A model generated the notes under the pieces. It was not told the origin of the DNA. It made no database searches and saw only the letters and a list, made by a program, of their open reading frames with translations. This document shows positions 28,190 through 37,317 of a stretch of 64,000 nucleotides of DNA, in pieces (within the stretch, counting starts at the first letter, position 1; each line of letters starts with the position of its first letter). Made by a program: the position numbers and the translations under genes. The DNA comes from Mycobacterium sp. (GTDB taxonomy: Bacteria; Actinomycetota; Actinomycetes; Mycobacteriales; Mycobacteriaceae), in assembly GCA_003987775.1 (NCBI GenBank), contig RXJD01000008.1:1-64000 (forward strand), given 5' to 3'.

Positions 28190-28623
28190 CAATGCCCTTG
28201 CTGTCCAGGCGCATTGGTGAACCACACGTTCTCCTCGCGTAGCTCGCGGCTGCGCCAGCCGTCTTGGGTCCGGACGAGTTCGTGGTGGTAGTAGCCGCCG
28301 CATACGCTCATCTCCGCCGTGCCCGGCAGCTGCATCGGGTTGTAGAACATCGCCCGGACCCGCGCGGTGTCGCCGTCGATGTCGGCCTCGATGTTGGTGA
28401 TGTAGTGCATGGTCCAGGGAATCACGGCCATTCCCTTGCTCAGCCAGTCGCTGACCTCATCGCGCGGGCCGGCGACCGCCCCGGCAGAGGTGTAGTCGAT
28501 GACCGCGTCGTCGGTGAAGACCGAACGGTAGAGCTCCCAGTCCTTACCGTCGACGGCGCGCGCGTAGCGGTACAGCAGTGCGGCGATCTCGTGCTCGTCA
28601 CTGATCTTCTGCGGATTTGTCAT
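28189..28623 (-). CDS. SnoaL/NTF2-like protein
   Basis: 144 residues. The helix EIAALLYRYARAVDGKDWELYRSVFTDDAVIDY (seen in two parts) and the AGPRDEVSDWL and MHYITNIEADIDGD stretches are typical of SnoaL_4-type small proteins related to dehydratases and ring-hydroxylase beta subunits. It is coupled to an enoyl-CoA hydratase gene, so a role in the same CoA-ester or steroid-type pathway is plausible. Divergent from a TetR gene across a perfect palindrome. Confidence 0.78.
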   Translation of the reverse strand: MTNPQKISDEHEIAALLYRYARAVDGKDWELYRSVFTDDAVIDYTSAGAVAGPRDEVSDWLSKGMAVIPWTMHYITNIEADIDGDTARVRAMFYNPMQLPGTAEMSVCGGYYHHELVRTQDGWRSRELREENVWFTNAPGQQGH

Positions 28624-28633
28624 GATATGCCGT

Positions 28634-28653
28634 GACTCTAAAGATTTAGAGTC
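28634..28653. promoter_or_regulatory. Perfect palindromic operator in divergent promoter
   Basis: GACTCTAAA-GA-TTTAGAGTC: two 9-bp arms with a 2-bp spacer. It lies 11 bp from the start of the NTF2-like gene and 19 bp from the TetR start, so one bound TetR dimer would shut both promoters. Confidence 0.75.
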
Positions 28654-28671
28654 CTAGGCGCAATAGCCGGT

Positions 28672-29313
28672 ATGATCCAGCCCATCGTGACTCCACACAG
28701 GGCCAAGGGTGAACACCGTCGCAGGTTGTTGTGCGACACCGCGATTCAGTTGCTCGCCGAGGAGGGCGCCAAAGGCCTCAGTCACCCGAAGGTGGACCAG
28801 CGGGCCGGCCTGCCCGCCGGCAGTACGTCGTTCTACTTCCGTACCCGCGCCGCGCTGCTGTTGGCGACCACCCGGCGGGTGTGCGAGCTGGACCTGGCCG
28901 ACCTGTCCGCGGTGCTCGGACCCCGCGAGGACGACTCGGGCGGCATTTCTCCTCTGGCGGCCCTGATCATGCTCTCGGCGCAGGAGCCCCGGCTCAGCCG
29001 CACCAAGGCCCGGTTCGAACTCATTCTGCAGGCCAACAGGGACCCGGATCTGACGGCCGTGTTTCACGAGAACGTGCAGCTGCTCACCCGGATTCAGCGC
29101 GACATCGTCATCCGGTCGCAGCCGGGCCGTGAACTCGCCCCGGCGACCGTCGACGAACAGGTCTCTGCCACCTTGAATTTCGTCAGTGGCTTGTTCCTGC
29201 GGCTGGTCGCCGGCCAACGGGCGTTCGACGATGGCCACCATCTCGACCGGCTCCTCACCGGCATCATCAACGGCATCGCCGCGGCGCATCAGGACACAGC
29301 CGACGAGCCCTGA
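28672..29313 (+). CDS. TetR/AcrR family regulator
   Basis: 213 residues. HTH in LSHPKVDQRAGLPAGSTSFYF, followed by RTRAALLLATTRRV. The C-terminal half is typical TetR_C with no catalytic features. The start is ATG 28672; the GTG at 28687 is an alternative. It faces the NTF2-like/enoyl-CoA hydratase operon across the palindrome at 28634-28653, which is almost certainly its operator. Its last 25 bp overlap the convergent PAP2 gene. Confidence 0.87.
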   Translation: MIQPIVTPHRAKGEHRRRLLCDTAIQLLAEEGAKGLSHPKVDQRAGLPAGSTSFYFRTRAALLLATTRRVCELDLADLSAVLGPREDDSGGISPLAALIMLSAQEPRLSRTKARFELILQANRDPDLTAVFHENVQLLTRIQRDIVIRSQPGRELAPATVDEQVSATLNFVSGLFLRLVAGQRAFDDGHHLDRLLTGIINGIAAAHQDTADEP

Positions 29314-30638
29314 CCTACGAAAACGCCGCCTACCGGCAGACTTCTGTCGTCGGCCGGCGCCGCCTGCCGGGCGAAGTAGGTCACGTAGAAGGCGGCGCTG
29401 AATGCCACCAGCGTGCCGACGATGAGCACCCCGAAGGGCACCGAGAAGCGCGCCATGTCCGCCGCGAAATAGCGACAACACACCAACAATGCCGCCAGGA
29501 ACGCGGCGCCGAAACCCGTCATGCCGATCCGCCACCACACCCGGTCGCGCACCGGTTCCCGCAACGCCGACTCCACCGTCAGGCACAGCACCCCGCCCGC
29601 CAGAAGATCGACGCCGTAGTGATACCCGAAGCCGAGGGTCGCGGCGACGGTGCACACCAGCCACAGCGCGCCACCTATCCGCAGCCACCGCGGTCCCCCG
29701 CGGGAGTGCAGGAACACCGCCAGCGCCCACGCCGTGTGCATTGAGGGCATGCAGTTGCGTGGGGTTGATCCGTCGAAGGCAATTGCTCTGGGCGACAGAT
29801 TGATCCGCGGCACGGCGTGCGGCCAGAAGTCGCCGACTTCGAAGCCCCGGCCCGCGCTCCCGAAGGCGAAATCCGGGCCGACCAACGGGAAGAACACGTA
29901 GATCAGCGGCCCGATCAGGCCGAGCACGAGGAATGTCGGGATCAGGAAATGCCGTGGCCAGCCGCCGATGCTGACGTTGCGCAGTTGATAGATCGCGACC
30001 ACCATTGCCGCGACGGGCAATTCGATGTACACCCAGTGAAACGCCGCGTTGAGAACCGGACCACCCGCATGCAGGAGCCGGCCCAGTAACCACGACGGTT
30101 GCGCGAGGGCGTGATCGGCCAGCAGTGCGTACTCGTCCATGACCACCGGCCGCAGGATCGCGGTAATGCGCAACCAGCTGTCGCCGACCTTCGTGGCGAT
30201 GATGAGCAGCAGGCCGAAAGCGACTCCCCGCAGGGCCGTGCCGTGTTCCTCCCTGGCCCAGCGCCGCCACGCGACGATCACCGCCAAACCGGTGAGCACG
30301 ATCAGCGGACCGTTGCCGAGCGTCCACGCACCCCCTCGCGCCAGCCGCACCGCCGCGAAAACCACGTCAAGGGCCGCTGCCAGCGACAACGACCAGAGCC
30401 GGTAGTGGCGCGACAACCCGACCATCGCCACGCCCAGACTCACCCACGGAACGGTGGCCGACGTCGGCGTGCCGAAATAGTCGCCGGCCAGGCTGCGCAG
30501 CGGACCCACGAACCCCGAGCCGCTGGCCGTGATCTGCAGGCCGATCAACACGGCAGCGATGAGCGCGACGGCGGTCGGCGCCCACAGGCGGCCCGCCTGG
30601 GATCGCCACTGCGCTGCGCACAGCTCGCCGGTGAACAC
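29289..30638 (-). CDS. PAP2-superfamily membrane protein, inositolphosphotransferase-like
   Basis: 449 residues with about 10 hydrophobic segments. Phosphatase/transferase motifs: CMPSMHTAWA (motif 2, His) and GFGYHYGVDLLAGG (motif 3, His and Asp), with STPRN before motif 2. These are the residues of Aur1/Ipt1-type PAP2 proteins, which transfer phospho-head groups on lipids at the outer membrane face. A phosphatidic acid phosphatase role is also possible. The start is GTG 30638. Not in an operon; it overlaps the convergent TetR gene by 25 bp. Confidence 0.78.
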   Translation of the reverse strand: MFTGELCAAQWRSQAGRLWAPTAVALIAAVLIGLQITASGSGFVGPLRSLAGDYFGTPTSATVPWVSLGVAMVGLSRHYRLWSLSLAAALDVVFAAVRLARGGAWTLGNGPLIVLTGLAVIVAWRRWAREEHGTALRGVAFGLLLIIATKVGDSWLRITAILRPVVMDEYALLADHALAQPSWLLGRLLHAGGPVLNAAFHWVYIELPVAAMVVAIYQLRNVSIGGWPRHFLIPTFLVLGLIGPLIYVFFPLVGPDFAFGSAGRGFEVGDFWPHAVPRINLSPRAIAFDGSTPRNCMPSMHTAWALAVFLHSRGGPRWLRIGGALWLVCTVAATLGFGYHYGVDLLAGGVLCLTVESALREPVRDRVWWRIGMTGFGAAFLAALLVCCRYFAADMARFSVPFGVLIVGTLVAFSAAFYVTYFARQAAPADDRSLPVGGVFVGQGSSAVS

Positions 30639-30704
30639 CCGACGAATAATAGGTGTCAGGTTGGCGTCCCGGGCAAGACTGGGTGGATGCGCGCCGCGGT
30701 GCGT

Positions 30705-30956
30705 CTAGCCGTGCGGGCGCTGCAGGACAGCAAATGCTGGGACGCCGGCGGCACTCACCACCGCGTCCAGCAACACGACCCGATCGTCGGGATCGGGTAG
30801 AGCGGTCAGGACTGGGCCGAAGAATGCCCGGCCGTCCATCGCGATGATCGGGCTGCCCGCTTCGTCGCCCAGCGCGTCCTGGCTGGCCGCATGCGCCCGG
30901 CCCCGTTCGCGTTCAAACACGATGTTTGGGGCGGCAAAAGGCGGAAATCCGCAGCC
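30705..30956 (-). pseudogene. 5'-truncated remnant of a DsbA-family (Rv2466c-like) protein
   Basis: About 83 codons, open from TAG at 30957-30959 to TAG at 30705-30707. The peptide [20 protein letters not shown] and the ending VPAFAVLQRPHG match the C-terminal quarter of mycothiol-dependent DsbA-like oxidoreductases (usual length about 200), where the equivalent is GTPxIxxxGxAFFGPV...FxELKR. The thioredoxin-like N-terminus with its CPW motif is missing, and the 5' side abuts the ctaD start. A GTG at 30920 could start a 71-residue product, but no catalytic residue would be present. Confidence 0.65.
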
Positions 30957-30958
30957 CT

Positions 30959-32704
30959 ATGTCGATCGCGGAGGCTCCGTCTCCCCAACTCACCTCACGT
31001 CGTCCGTTCCCGGCCCGGCTCGGCCCCAAAGGCAATCTGGTCTACAACCTGATCACCACCACCGATCACAAGTTGATCGGCATCATGTACGTCGTCACCT
31101 GCTTCACCATGTTCTTCATCGGCGGATTACTGGCCCTCATGATGCGCGCCGAGCTGGCGGCCCCCGGTTTACAGTTCCTGTCGAACGAGCAGTACAACCA
31201 GCTCTTCACCATGCACGGCACGATCATGCTGCTGCTGTATGCCACCCCGATTGTGTTCGGGTTCGCCAACCTGGTGTTGCCGCTGCAGATCGGCGCGCCC
31301 GATGTGGCTTTCCCGCGCCTCAATGCCTTCTCGTTCTGGTTGTTCCTGTTCGGCGGACTGATCGTGCTCGCCGGCTTCATCACGCCCGGCGGCGCGGCGG
31401 AGTTCGGCTGGACTGCCTACACCCCGCTCAGTGATGCGGTCCACTCGCCGGGGGCCGGCGCCGACCTCTGGGTCACCGGTCTGATCATCGCCGGTTTGGG
31501 CACCATCCTGGGCGCGGTCAACATGATCACCACCGTCGTATGCATGCGGGCACCAGGCATGACGATGTTTCGGATGCCGATCTTCACCTGGAACATCCTG
31601 GTGACCTCGGTGCTGGTGCTCATTGCGTTCCCGCTACTGACGGCCGCCCTGTTCGGGCTGGCCGCCGACCGCCACCTGGGTGCTCACATCTTCGACCCGG
31701 CCAACGGCGGAGCACTGCTGTGGCAACACCTGTTCTGGTTCTTCGGCCACCCGGAGGTCTATATCGTGGCATTGCCGTTCTTCGGCATCGTCACCGAGAT
31801 CTTCCCGGTGTTTTCCCGCAAGCCGGTATTCGGCTACACCACGCTGGTTTACGCGACGCTGTCGATCGCCGCGCTGTCGGTTGCGGTGTGGGCCCACCAC
31901 ATGTTCGCCACGGGAGCCGTTCTGCTGCCGTTCTTCTCGTTCATGACGTACCTGATCGCGGTGCCGACGGGGATCAAGTTCTTCAACTGGATCGGCACGA
32001 TGTGGAAGGGCCAGTTGACCTTTGAGACTCCCATGCTCTTCTCGATCGGGTTCCTGCTCACGTTCCTGCTGGGCGGGCTGACCGGAGTAATGCTGGCCAG
32101 TCCGCCGCTGGACTTCCACGTCACGGACAGCTACTTTGTGGTCGCCCACTTCCACTACGTGCTGTTCGGCACCATCGTCTTCGCCACCTACGCCGGCGTG
32201 TACTTCTGGTTCCCGAAAATGACCGGACGGCTGCTGGACGAGCGACTGGGTAAGTTCCATTTCTGGTTGACGTTCATCGGTTTTCACACCACGTTTCTGG
32301 TACAGCACTGGCTGGGCGACATGGGCATGCCGCGCCGGTACGCCGATTACCTGCCGACCGACAACTTCCAGCCGCTGAATATCGTCTCGACGGTCGGGGC
32401 TCTGATCCTGGGATTGTCGATGTTCCCGTTCGTCTGGAACGTATTCAAGAGCTGGCGCTATGGCGAGGTGGTGACCGTCGACGACCCTTGGGGTTACGGC
32501 AACTCGCTGGAATGGGCGACCAGTTGCCCGCCGCCACGGCACAACTTCACCGAACTCCCCCGGATCCGTTCCGAGCGACCGGCTTTCGAGTTGCACTACC
32601 CACACATGGTCAAACGGATGCGGTCGGAAGCGCACATCGGGCGGGCCCACGGCCCGGGAGACAAGGACGTCACGAGGGTCGACGACGTCGAGGTACGCAG
32701 CTGA
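30959..32704 (+). CDS. ctaD: Cytochrome c oxidase subunit I
   Basis: 581 residues, about 12 membrane helices, the haem-copper core of the aa3-type oxidase. Ligands seen: low-spin haem a His86 (TMHGTIM) and His399 (HFHYVL), haem a3 His397, CuB His264 with the cross-linked Tyr268 (HPEVY) and His313/His314 (WAHHMF). All catalytic residues are intact. The start is ATG 30959; an upstream frame extension of 11 codons has no support. No ctaC or ctaE lies nearby, as is usual for mycobacterial ctaD, which is encoded apart from the other subunits. A second copy elsewhere in the genome is possible. Confidence 0.93.
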   Translation: MSIAEAPSPQLTSRRPFPARLGPKGNLVYNLITTTDHKLIGIMYVVTCFTMFFIGGLLALMMRAELAAPGLQFLSNEQYNQLFTMHGTIMLLLYATPIVFGFANLVLPLQIGAPDVAFPRLNAFSFWLFLFGGLIVLAGFITPGGAAEFGWTAYTPLSDAVHSPGAGADLWVTGLIIAGLGTILGAVNMITTVVCMRAPGMTMFRMPIFTWNILVTSVLVLIAFPLLTAALFGLAADRHLGAHIFDPANGGALLWQHLFWFFGHPEVYIVALPFFGIVTEIFPVFSRKPVFGYTTLVYATLSIAALSVAVWAHHMFATGAVLLPFFSFMTYLIAVPTGIKFFNWIGTMWKGQLTFETPMLFSIGFLLTFLLGGLTGVMLASPPLDFHVTDSYFVVAHFHYVLFGTIVFATYAGVYFWFPKMTGRLLDERLGKFHFWLTFIGFHTTFLVQHWLGDMGMPRRYADYLPTDNFQPLNIVSTVGALILGLSMFPFVWNVFKSWRYGEVVTVDDPWGYGNSLEWATSCPPPRHNFTELPRIRSERPAFELHYPHMVKRMRSEAHIGRAHGPGDKDVTRVDDVEVRS

Positions 32705-32705
32705 G

Positions 32706-33956
32706 TCAGGCCGCGCCGAAGACCACCGCGACGTTGTTTCCGCCGAAGCCGAACGACTCTGCGACGGCGTAGCGGTAATTGCCGCGACGCGGCTCGCCGG
32801 CGACGACGTCCAGCGCGATTTTAGGGTCCGGTTCGGTGAAATTCAAAGTGGGCGGCACGATTTGGTCACGCAGCGCCTGAACGGTGAGCACCGCCTCGAT
32901 CGCGCCGGCCGCCCCCAGTGAATTTCCCAGTGCAGCCTTCGGCGCGTATACGGCGGGCGAGTGCTCACCGAGTGCCCGGTGGATCGCGCGCGCCTCGGCC
33001 GCGTCACCGAACGTGGTTCCCGTCGCGTGCGCCTTGACGAGGTCGATGTCGGCCGGCGCCAGTCCGGCCAGGTAGACGGCACGGCTGATGGCGTCGCCGG
33101 CGCGCTCACCGGCCGGGTCCGGCAGCACGGCGTCGCATCCGTCGGACGTGACGGCGGCGCCCATCAGCCGGGCCAGGATGGGCGCGCCCCGCGCTTTCGC
33201 GTGTTCCTCGGTCTCCACCAGCATCATCGCGCCGCCTTCGGCCAGCACCATGCCGTCGCGGTGCTTGTCGAACGGGCGGCAGGCACCGGTCGGGTCGTCG
33301 TTGTTGGTGGAAAGCATGCCGAGCTGCCAAAACGTGGCCAGGGGAACCGCCTCGATCACGGTCTCGACACCGCCGCAGATCGCCATGTCGGCTTCTCCGA
33401 GGACGATGTTCTGCCACGCTTGCGCGATGGCCGCGGTGCCTGACGCGTCAGCCATCACCGACGTCTCGACGCCCGCTTTCGCCTCGCGGTCCAGTCCGAT
33501 CACCGCAGCAGGCGCGTTCGGCATGTATTTCTGCACCGAGATCGGCGAGATCGCCTTCAGGCCCTTGACCTTCCAGATGTTGTGCCAGAGCGGGATGTCC
33601 TCGGTGCTGCCCAAGCCCAGGCCGACCGACACCATCAGCCGATTGGTGTCTACCTCGGGCGAGCCGGCCTGCTCCCACAGGCGCCGGCTCACCACCGCCG
33701 ACAGCTTCTGCATGAACGCGAACCGGCGCAACTCGACGCGGCCGAATTGCTCGTCCAGCTCTTCGCGTAACGGACCCCCGATGCGCACCGGCGAATCGAA
33801 TTCGGTGACGAAGTCCTTATCCAATTTGCGAATTCCGCTGCTGCCCTGCAACAGTTGCTGCCAGGTTTCCTCGGCATCTGGGGCGAGTGACGTCGTGGAC
33901 GCCACGCCGGTGACGACGACGTCAGGGAAACCTTCACCCGTTCTCAGTGCTGCCAT
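32706..33956 (-). CDS. KasA/KasB-like ketosynthase homologue lacking catalytic Cys
   Basis: 416 residues, colinear with KasA of mycolic acid synthesis: GVASTTSLAPD at the start, PFDKHRDGMVLAEGGAMMLVETEEHAKARG, YAPKAALG, and FGFGG at the end. The active-site Cys of the usual SACSSG is replaced by Asp170 (MADASG), and the second catalytic His of ALGHS is Asn345 (ALGNS); only His310 (KAHATGT) remains. FGFGGHN also reads FGFGGNN. It should therefore be unable to form an acyl-enzyme and is more likely a structural or regulatory partner of a true KAS, like chain-length factors of type II PKS. The start is ATG 33956; it converges on ctaD. Confidence 0.85.
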   Translation of the reverse strand: MAALRTGEGFPDVVVTGVASTTSLAPDAEETWQQLLQGSSGIRKLDKDFVTEFDSPVRIGGPLREELDEQFGRVELRRFAFMQKLSAVVSRRLWEQAGSPEVDTNRLMVSVGLGLGSTEDIPLWHNIWKVKGLKAISPISVQKYMPNAPAAVIGLDREAKAGVETSVMADASGTAAIAQAWQNIVLGEADMAICGGVETVIEAVPLATFWQLGMLSTNNDDPTGACRPFDKHRDGMVLAEGGAMMLVETEEHAKARGAPILARLMGAAVTSDGCDAVLPDPAGERAGDAISRAVYLAGLAPADIDLVKAHATGTTFGDAAEARAIHRALGEHSPAVYAPKAALGNSLGAAGAIEAVLTVQALRDQIVPPTLNFTEPDPKIALDVVAGEPRRGNYRYAVAESFGFGGNNVAVVFGAA

Positions 33957-34189
33957 GCCGATCCCTCGTGTCGAACATCGACGTCACGTCCCCCTCCAGG
34001 AGCCACGCCTGCTGTAGGTATCAACTTCCCAGGAAGTGCCGGCGAAAACCCGTCATGGGCAAATCGCACCATGATGATAAACAGCCCCGCAGGAGCCGAA
34101 AAGACCTCGTCGAACTCCGGCGGCGGCGTGCCACGTTTTCACCGCTCGGCTGCGGGTAACACTGTCGATCTGCCGAATGAAGGGTCGCC

Positions 34190-35518
34190 GTGGGGCACGC
34201 CTCGCTGATGCATGGAACTATTCCCGCCGTGGTGCAATTCGTCACCGCTGTGGCGCTGCTTTATGCCATCGGGTGGCGTGGGCGGCGGTGGCGCCTGGTG
34301 TGGATTCCGTCGGCAGTCACCGCGGGGGCGGTGACCGTCGCGGCGGCGCATTGGGCGTACGACACGCTCGGAATCGCCAGTGAGCCCGCGCCACGACGAC
34401 TTTGGTTGTGGGTCTTCCTTTTCGGACTCGCCGCCGCCACGGCCGTGGCCGGGTGGCGTGGTGCCGGCGGATGGCGCCGCAATGCCTCGGTATTCGCGGC
34501 ATCGTTCTGCTTACTGAGCACCGGTTTGACGATCAACAGCTGGCTGGGTTACTTCCCCACCGTTGATGCCGCATGGAGCCAGCTCACCAACAGGCCACTG
34601 CAGGATCAGGTTCACATCGGAACCGCCTACGCCCTGCAGCGCAAAGGCGCTGCGGTGCAACACGGAAAGCTGGTGGCGGTGACGACGGGCACCAAGGTGT
34701 CCGGGTTTTCACACCGCCGCGACTGGGTCTACCTGCCGCCGGCCTGGTTCGCCGGGACACCGTCCACGCCGCTTCCGGCGATCCTGATGATAGGAGGTGA
34801 ATTCGGCACTCCGGCCGACTGGATTCGCGTCGGCAATGCCACCACCGCCCTCGATGCGTACGCCGCCGCGCACGGCGGCAACGCCCCGATCGCTGTTTTC
34901 GCCGACGCCACCGGTGGATTCACGGTCGACACCGAGTGCGTCGACGGACCGCGCGGCAATGCCGCGAAGCACCTGACCGCGGAGGTGATTCCGGAAATCA
35001 GTGAGCTGTTCGGCCTTGGCGGAGAGCCGAAGTGGGGCGTGGTCGGCTTCTCCTCCGGGGGTACCTGTGCCGTCGATCTGGCGGTGATGCACCCGAACAC
35101 CTTCAGCGCTTTCGTCGACATAGGCGGCGATGTGGGCCCGAACGCCGGCAACCGGGAACAAACTATCGACCGGCTCTTCGGCGGTGAAGCGGATGCATAC
35201 TGGCGGTTCGACCCCAGGACGGCGATCGGCCGGCATGGCCAGTACACCGACCTGTCCGGCCTGTTCGCGGTGCCCGGGACGTCTGGCGATCACGACGGCG
35301 TGGGGCAAGACGCCGCGGAGGCGCTGTGCGAGACGGGTGCCGCCAGCGGCATTGCCTGCGAGGTGATCGCGCTGCCCGGCAAACACGACTGGCCGTCGGC
35401 CGCGAATGCCTTTGCGGTGACGCTGCCGTGGCTGGCCGAGCGGCTGGGCACGCGAAGCGGTGCCGCTTCGCTTCAGCGGATCGCCTCGATGGCACGACCG
35501 GAGTCCAGGTCGCGGTAG
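34190..35518 (+). CDS. Membrane-anchored Ag85/esterase-D-like alpha/beta hydrolase
   Basis: 442 residues. Residues about 10-115 contain three to four hydrophobic segments (VQFVTAVALLYAIGW, WIPSAVTAGAVTVAAAHW, LWLWVFLFGLAAATAVAGW, ASVFAASFCLLSTGL). The rest is an alpha/beta hydrolase with nucleophile elbow GFSSGG, Asp in PGTSGDHDG and His in PGKHDW. This layout is shared by a group of actinobacterial esterases whose catalytic domain faces outside and resembles mycolyltransferases. GTG 34190 is the start; an ATG at 34208 is possible. Its last 46 bp overlap the convergent phosphotransferase gene. Confidence 0.78.
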   Translation: MGHASLMHGTIPAVVQFVTAVALLYAIGWRGRRWRLVWIPSAVTAGAVTVAAAHWAYDTLGIASEPAPRRLWLWVFLFGLAAATAVAGWRGAGGWRRNASVFAASFCLLSTGLTINSWLGYFPTVDAAWSQLTNRPLQDQVHIGTAYALQRKGAAVQHGKLVAVTTGTKVSGFSHRRDWVYLPPAWFAGTPSTPLPAILMIGGEFGTPADWIRVGNATTALDAYAAAHGGNAPIAVFADATGGFTVDTECVDGPRGNAAKHLTAEVIPEISELFGLGGEPKWGVVGFSSGGTCAVDLAVMHPNTFSAFVDIGGDVGPNAGNREQTIDRLFGGEADAYWRFDPRTAIGRHGQYTDLSGLFAVPGTSGDHDGVGQDAAEALCETGAASGIACEVIALPGKHDWPSAANAFAVTLPWLAERLGTRSGAASLQRIASMARPESRSR

Positions 35519-36582
35519 GCGGTCAGCAGCCGAATGTGGTTGCCCACGTTGATCTCCCAGCCGTAGTTCTCCACCGGGCAGGTAAGCCAACCGATGTAGG
35601 TGTTCCACGCCTGCGCACGGCGGTACTCCTCGAACGCCTCGGCGGCTGTCGGCAGATCCTCGATGCCGTGGCCGCGCAGCAGGCTCAGGTGCAAGTCGAT
35701 GAGCCGTCGTTCGTGGGCGCGCCGTTGCGCGACGTCCAGTCCGGTGACGATCAGATAGGACAGGTCGTGCATGTAGTAGCCGCGGACGCTGAGCTGCCAG
35801 TCCACGAATCCCATTGAGCCGTCGGGGAGCACGAAGGTGTTGCCCACGTGGCAGTCACCGTGCACCAGAGTCTGCTGCAGCTGTGACTGATGGCGCTGGA
35901 CCAGCTGCACCTTCTCGTACAGCGAATCCGTGCTCTCGTTTACCGACTGCACCAATTCCCGCTTGTGCAGGTTGTTGCCCACCTCGTCGGCGATCATCGC
36001 CGGCACGAGATCGGGATGGGTGAACAGTTCGTGCAGTTCTCCGGCAACGTGCGTCTGCGCCCACTTGAGCTCGGGGGCTGACCAGTCGGCGCGCGTTCCC
36101 CAGTGCCGGGAATGGAATCCCGCCAGCTGCCGGATGGCGTCTTCCAGGCTCGCCAACGACGGCGACGACGCCACGGACGGAAACTGTGCCCCCCGGGCGG
36201 TGAGGTCCTCCAGGGCCAGGCCGAAACTTCCGGTGGCCGCGTCGAACCATGCCCCCAAGCATTGCGGGGTGCGAACCATGGTCCAGGGCCACAGGCGGCT
36301 GTACGCCTGAACCTCGTTGCGGTAGAGCGGATAGGCCGGCAGGTCCGGCCGAGCGAGCTTCAGCACGACCTGCCGGGGCAGACCGGTACCCGCCCCGTCG
36401 TACGTCAGCTCCAGATCGACGCGTCCGGACGTCGACACCGCGTCGCCCTCACCCCACTGCCACACCCTGCGGACTCGGAGGTCGCGCACCCCGACGCCGG
36501 GATTGAGGGTGCCGATCAACTGCTCGATGAGCTCGGGCGTGATCGCTGCCGCATCGGTGGGGATTTGACCAAGTTCAGACAT
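35473..36582 (-). CDS. Phosphotransferase family protein (APH/choline kinase fold)
   Basis: 369 residues from ATG 36582, preceded by GGAGG at a suitable distance. The Brenner motif is complete as VHGDCHVGNTF and is followed by FVDWQ, so the protein is a probable active small-molecule kinase, in contrast to the paralogue at 1616 where His is replaced by Trp. Substrate unknown. It is divergent from a TetR gene 102 bp away, which likely regulates it, mirroring the TetR/phosphotransferase pair at 967-2734. Confidence 0.82.
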   Translation of the reverse strand: MSELGQIPTDAAAITPELIEQLIGTLNPGVGVRDLRVRRVWQWGEGDAVSTSGRVDLELTYDGAGTGLPRQVVLKLARPDLPAYPLYRNEVQAYSRLWPWTMVRTPQCLGAWFDAATGSFGLALEDLTARGAQFPSVASSPSLASLEDAIRQLAGFHSRHWGTRADWSAPELKWAQTHVAGELHELFTHPDLVPAMIADEVGNNLHKRELVQSVNESTDSLYEKVQLVQRHQSQLQQTLVHGDCHVGNTFVLPDGSMGFVDWQLSVRGYYMHDLSYLIVTGLDVAQRRAHERRLIDLHLSLLRGHGIEDLPTAAEAFEEYRRAQAWNTYIGWLTCPVENYGWEINVGNHIRLLTAYRDLDSGRAIEAIR

Positions 36583-36649
36583 TGAGGACCCTCCGGAGTC
36601 TGAGCGGCAATCGGCCGCCCTGCCGTTTGGCACGCTAATACAAATGGGT

Positions 36650-36662
36650 TATTTCTGCAATA
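36650..36662. promoter_or_regulatory. Imperfect palindrome in divergent promoter
   Basis: TATTTCTGCAATA pairs at 10 of 12 positions around its centre and lies in an AT-rich 102-bp gap between the phosphotransferase and TetR genes. It is the best operator candidate there, but much weaker than the palindromes at 25348 and 28634. Confidence 0.35.
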
Positions 36663-36684
36663 CGATCGTGATAGAGTCTGCGGC

Positions 36685-37317
36685 GTGGAAGAGGGCAGCA
36701 GAGAACCCGCCCGGGTAACGCTCATCGACACCGCCGAACGGCTCATCGCCGAGCAAGGTCCCGCCGTGTCGCTGCGCCAGGTGGTAGCCGCAGCCGGGCA
36801 GCGCAACAGCGCCGCGATCCGCTACCACTTCGGCACCCGGGAACAACTCATCACCGCGGTCGTCGAGGCACGACAGAGCGTCTTCGAACCGCAACGCCTC
36901 GAGCGGCTCGCCGCACTCGAGGCAGGAGCCGACTTCACCGCCCGCGGACTGCTGGAGGCGTTGCTCGGACCGGTCTTCGAATACCAGCGTGCGTGCGCTC
37001 CCGGCTTCCATGCGCGGTTCATGGAGAAGATCCGCGACTACCCGGGTATCGACCTCACCGGCCGGCGCGACTGGGCCGCGACCACCCTGATCGTGCGACG
37101 CCTCGAAGCCCTTGCCCCGCCCTGGCCGGACGCTCTTCGGGCGCTTCACACCCGGGGCTTGATCACCGTCGTCTTCGCCCTGCTCGCCGACCTTGAACGA
37201 GCACAGTACGAATCGGGTGAGGAGCGGACTCTGGCGGAGCAGGCCACCCTGGAGATGGTGCTCGGGGTGGTCAACTCGGTCACGACGTCGTCTGCACGGC
37301 TTGCGCGCGATTGTTGA
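36685..37317 (+). CDS. TetR/AcrR family regulator
   Basis: 210 residues from GTG 36685. HTH: VSLRQVVAAAGQRNSAAIRYHF, followed by GTREQLITAVVEARQ. The C-terminal part (YPGIDLTGRRDWAATTLIVRRL) is of the TetR_C type found beside acyl-CoA and phosphotransferase genes in mycobacteria. It faces the phosphotransferase gene and probably regulates it and itself. Confidence 0.85.
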   Translation: MEEGSREPARVTLIDTAERLIAEQGPAVSLRQVVAAAGQRNSAAIRYHFGTREQLITAVVEARQSVFEPQRLERLAALEAGADFTARGLLEALLGPVFEYQRACAPGFHARFMEKIRDYPGIDLTGRRDWAATTLIVRRLEALAPPWPDALRALHTRGLITVVFALLADLERAQYESGEERTLAEQATLEMVLGVVNSVTTSSARLARDC

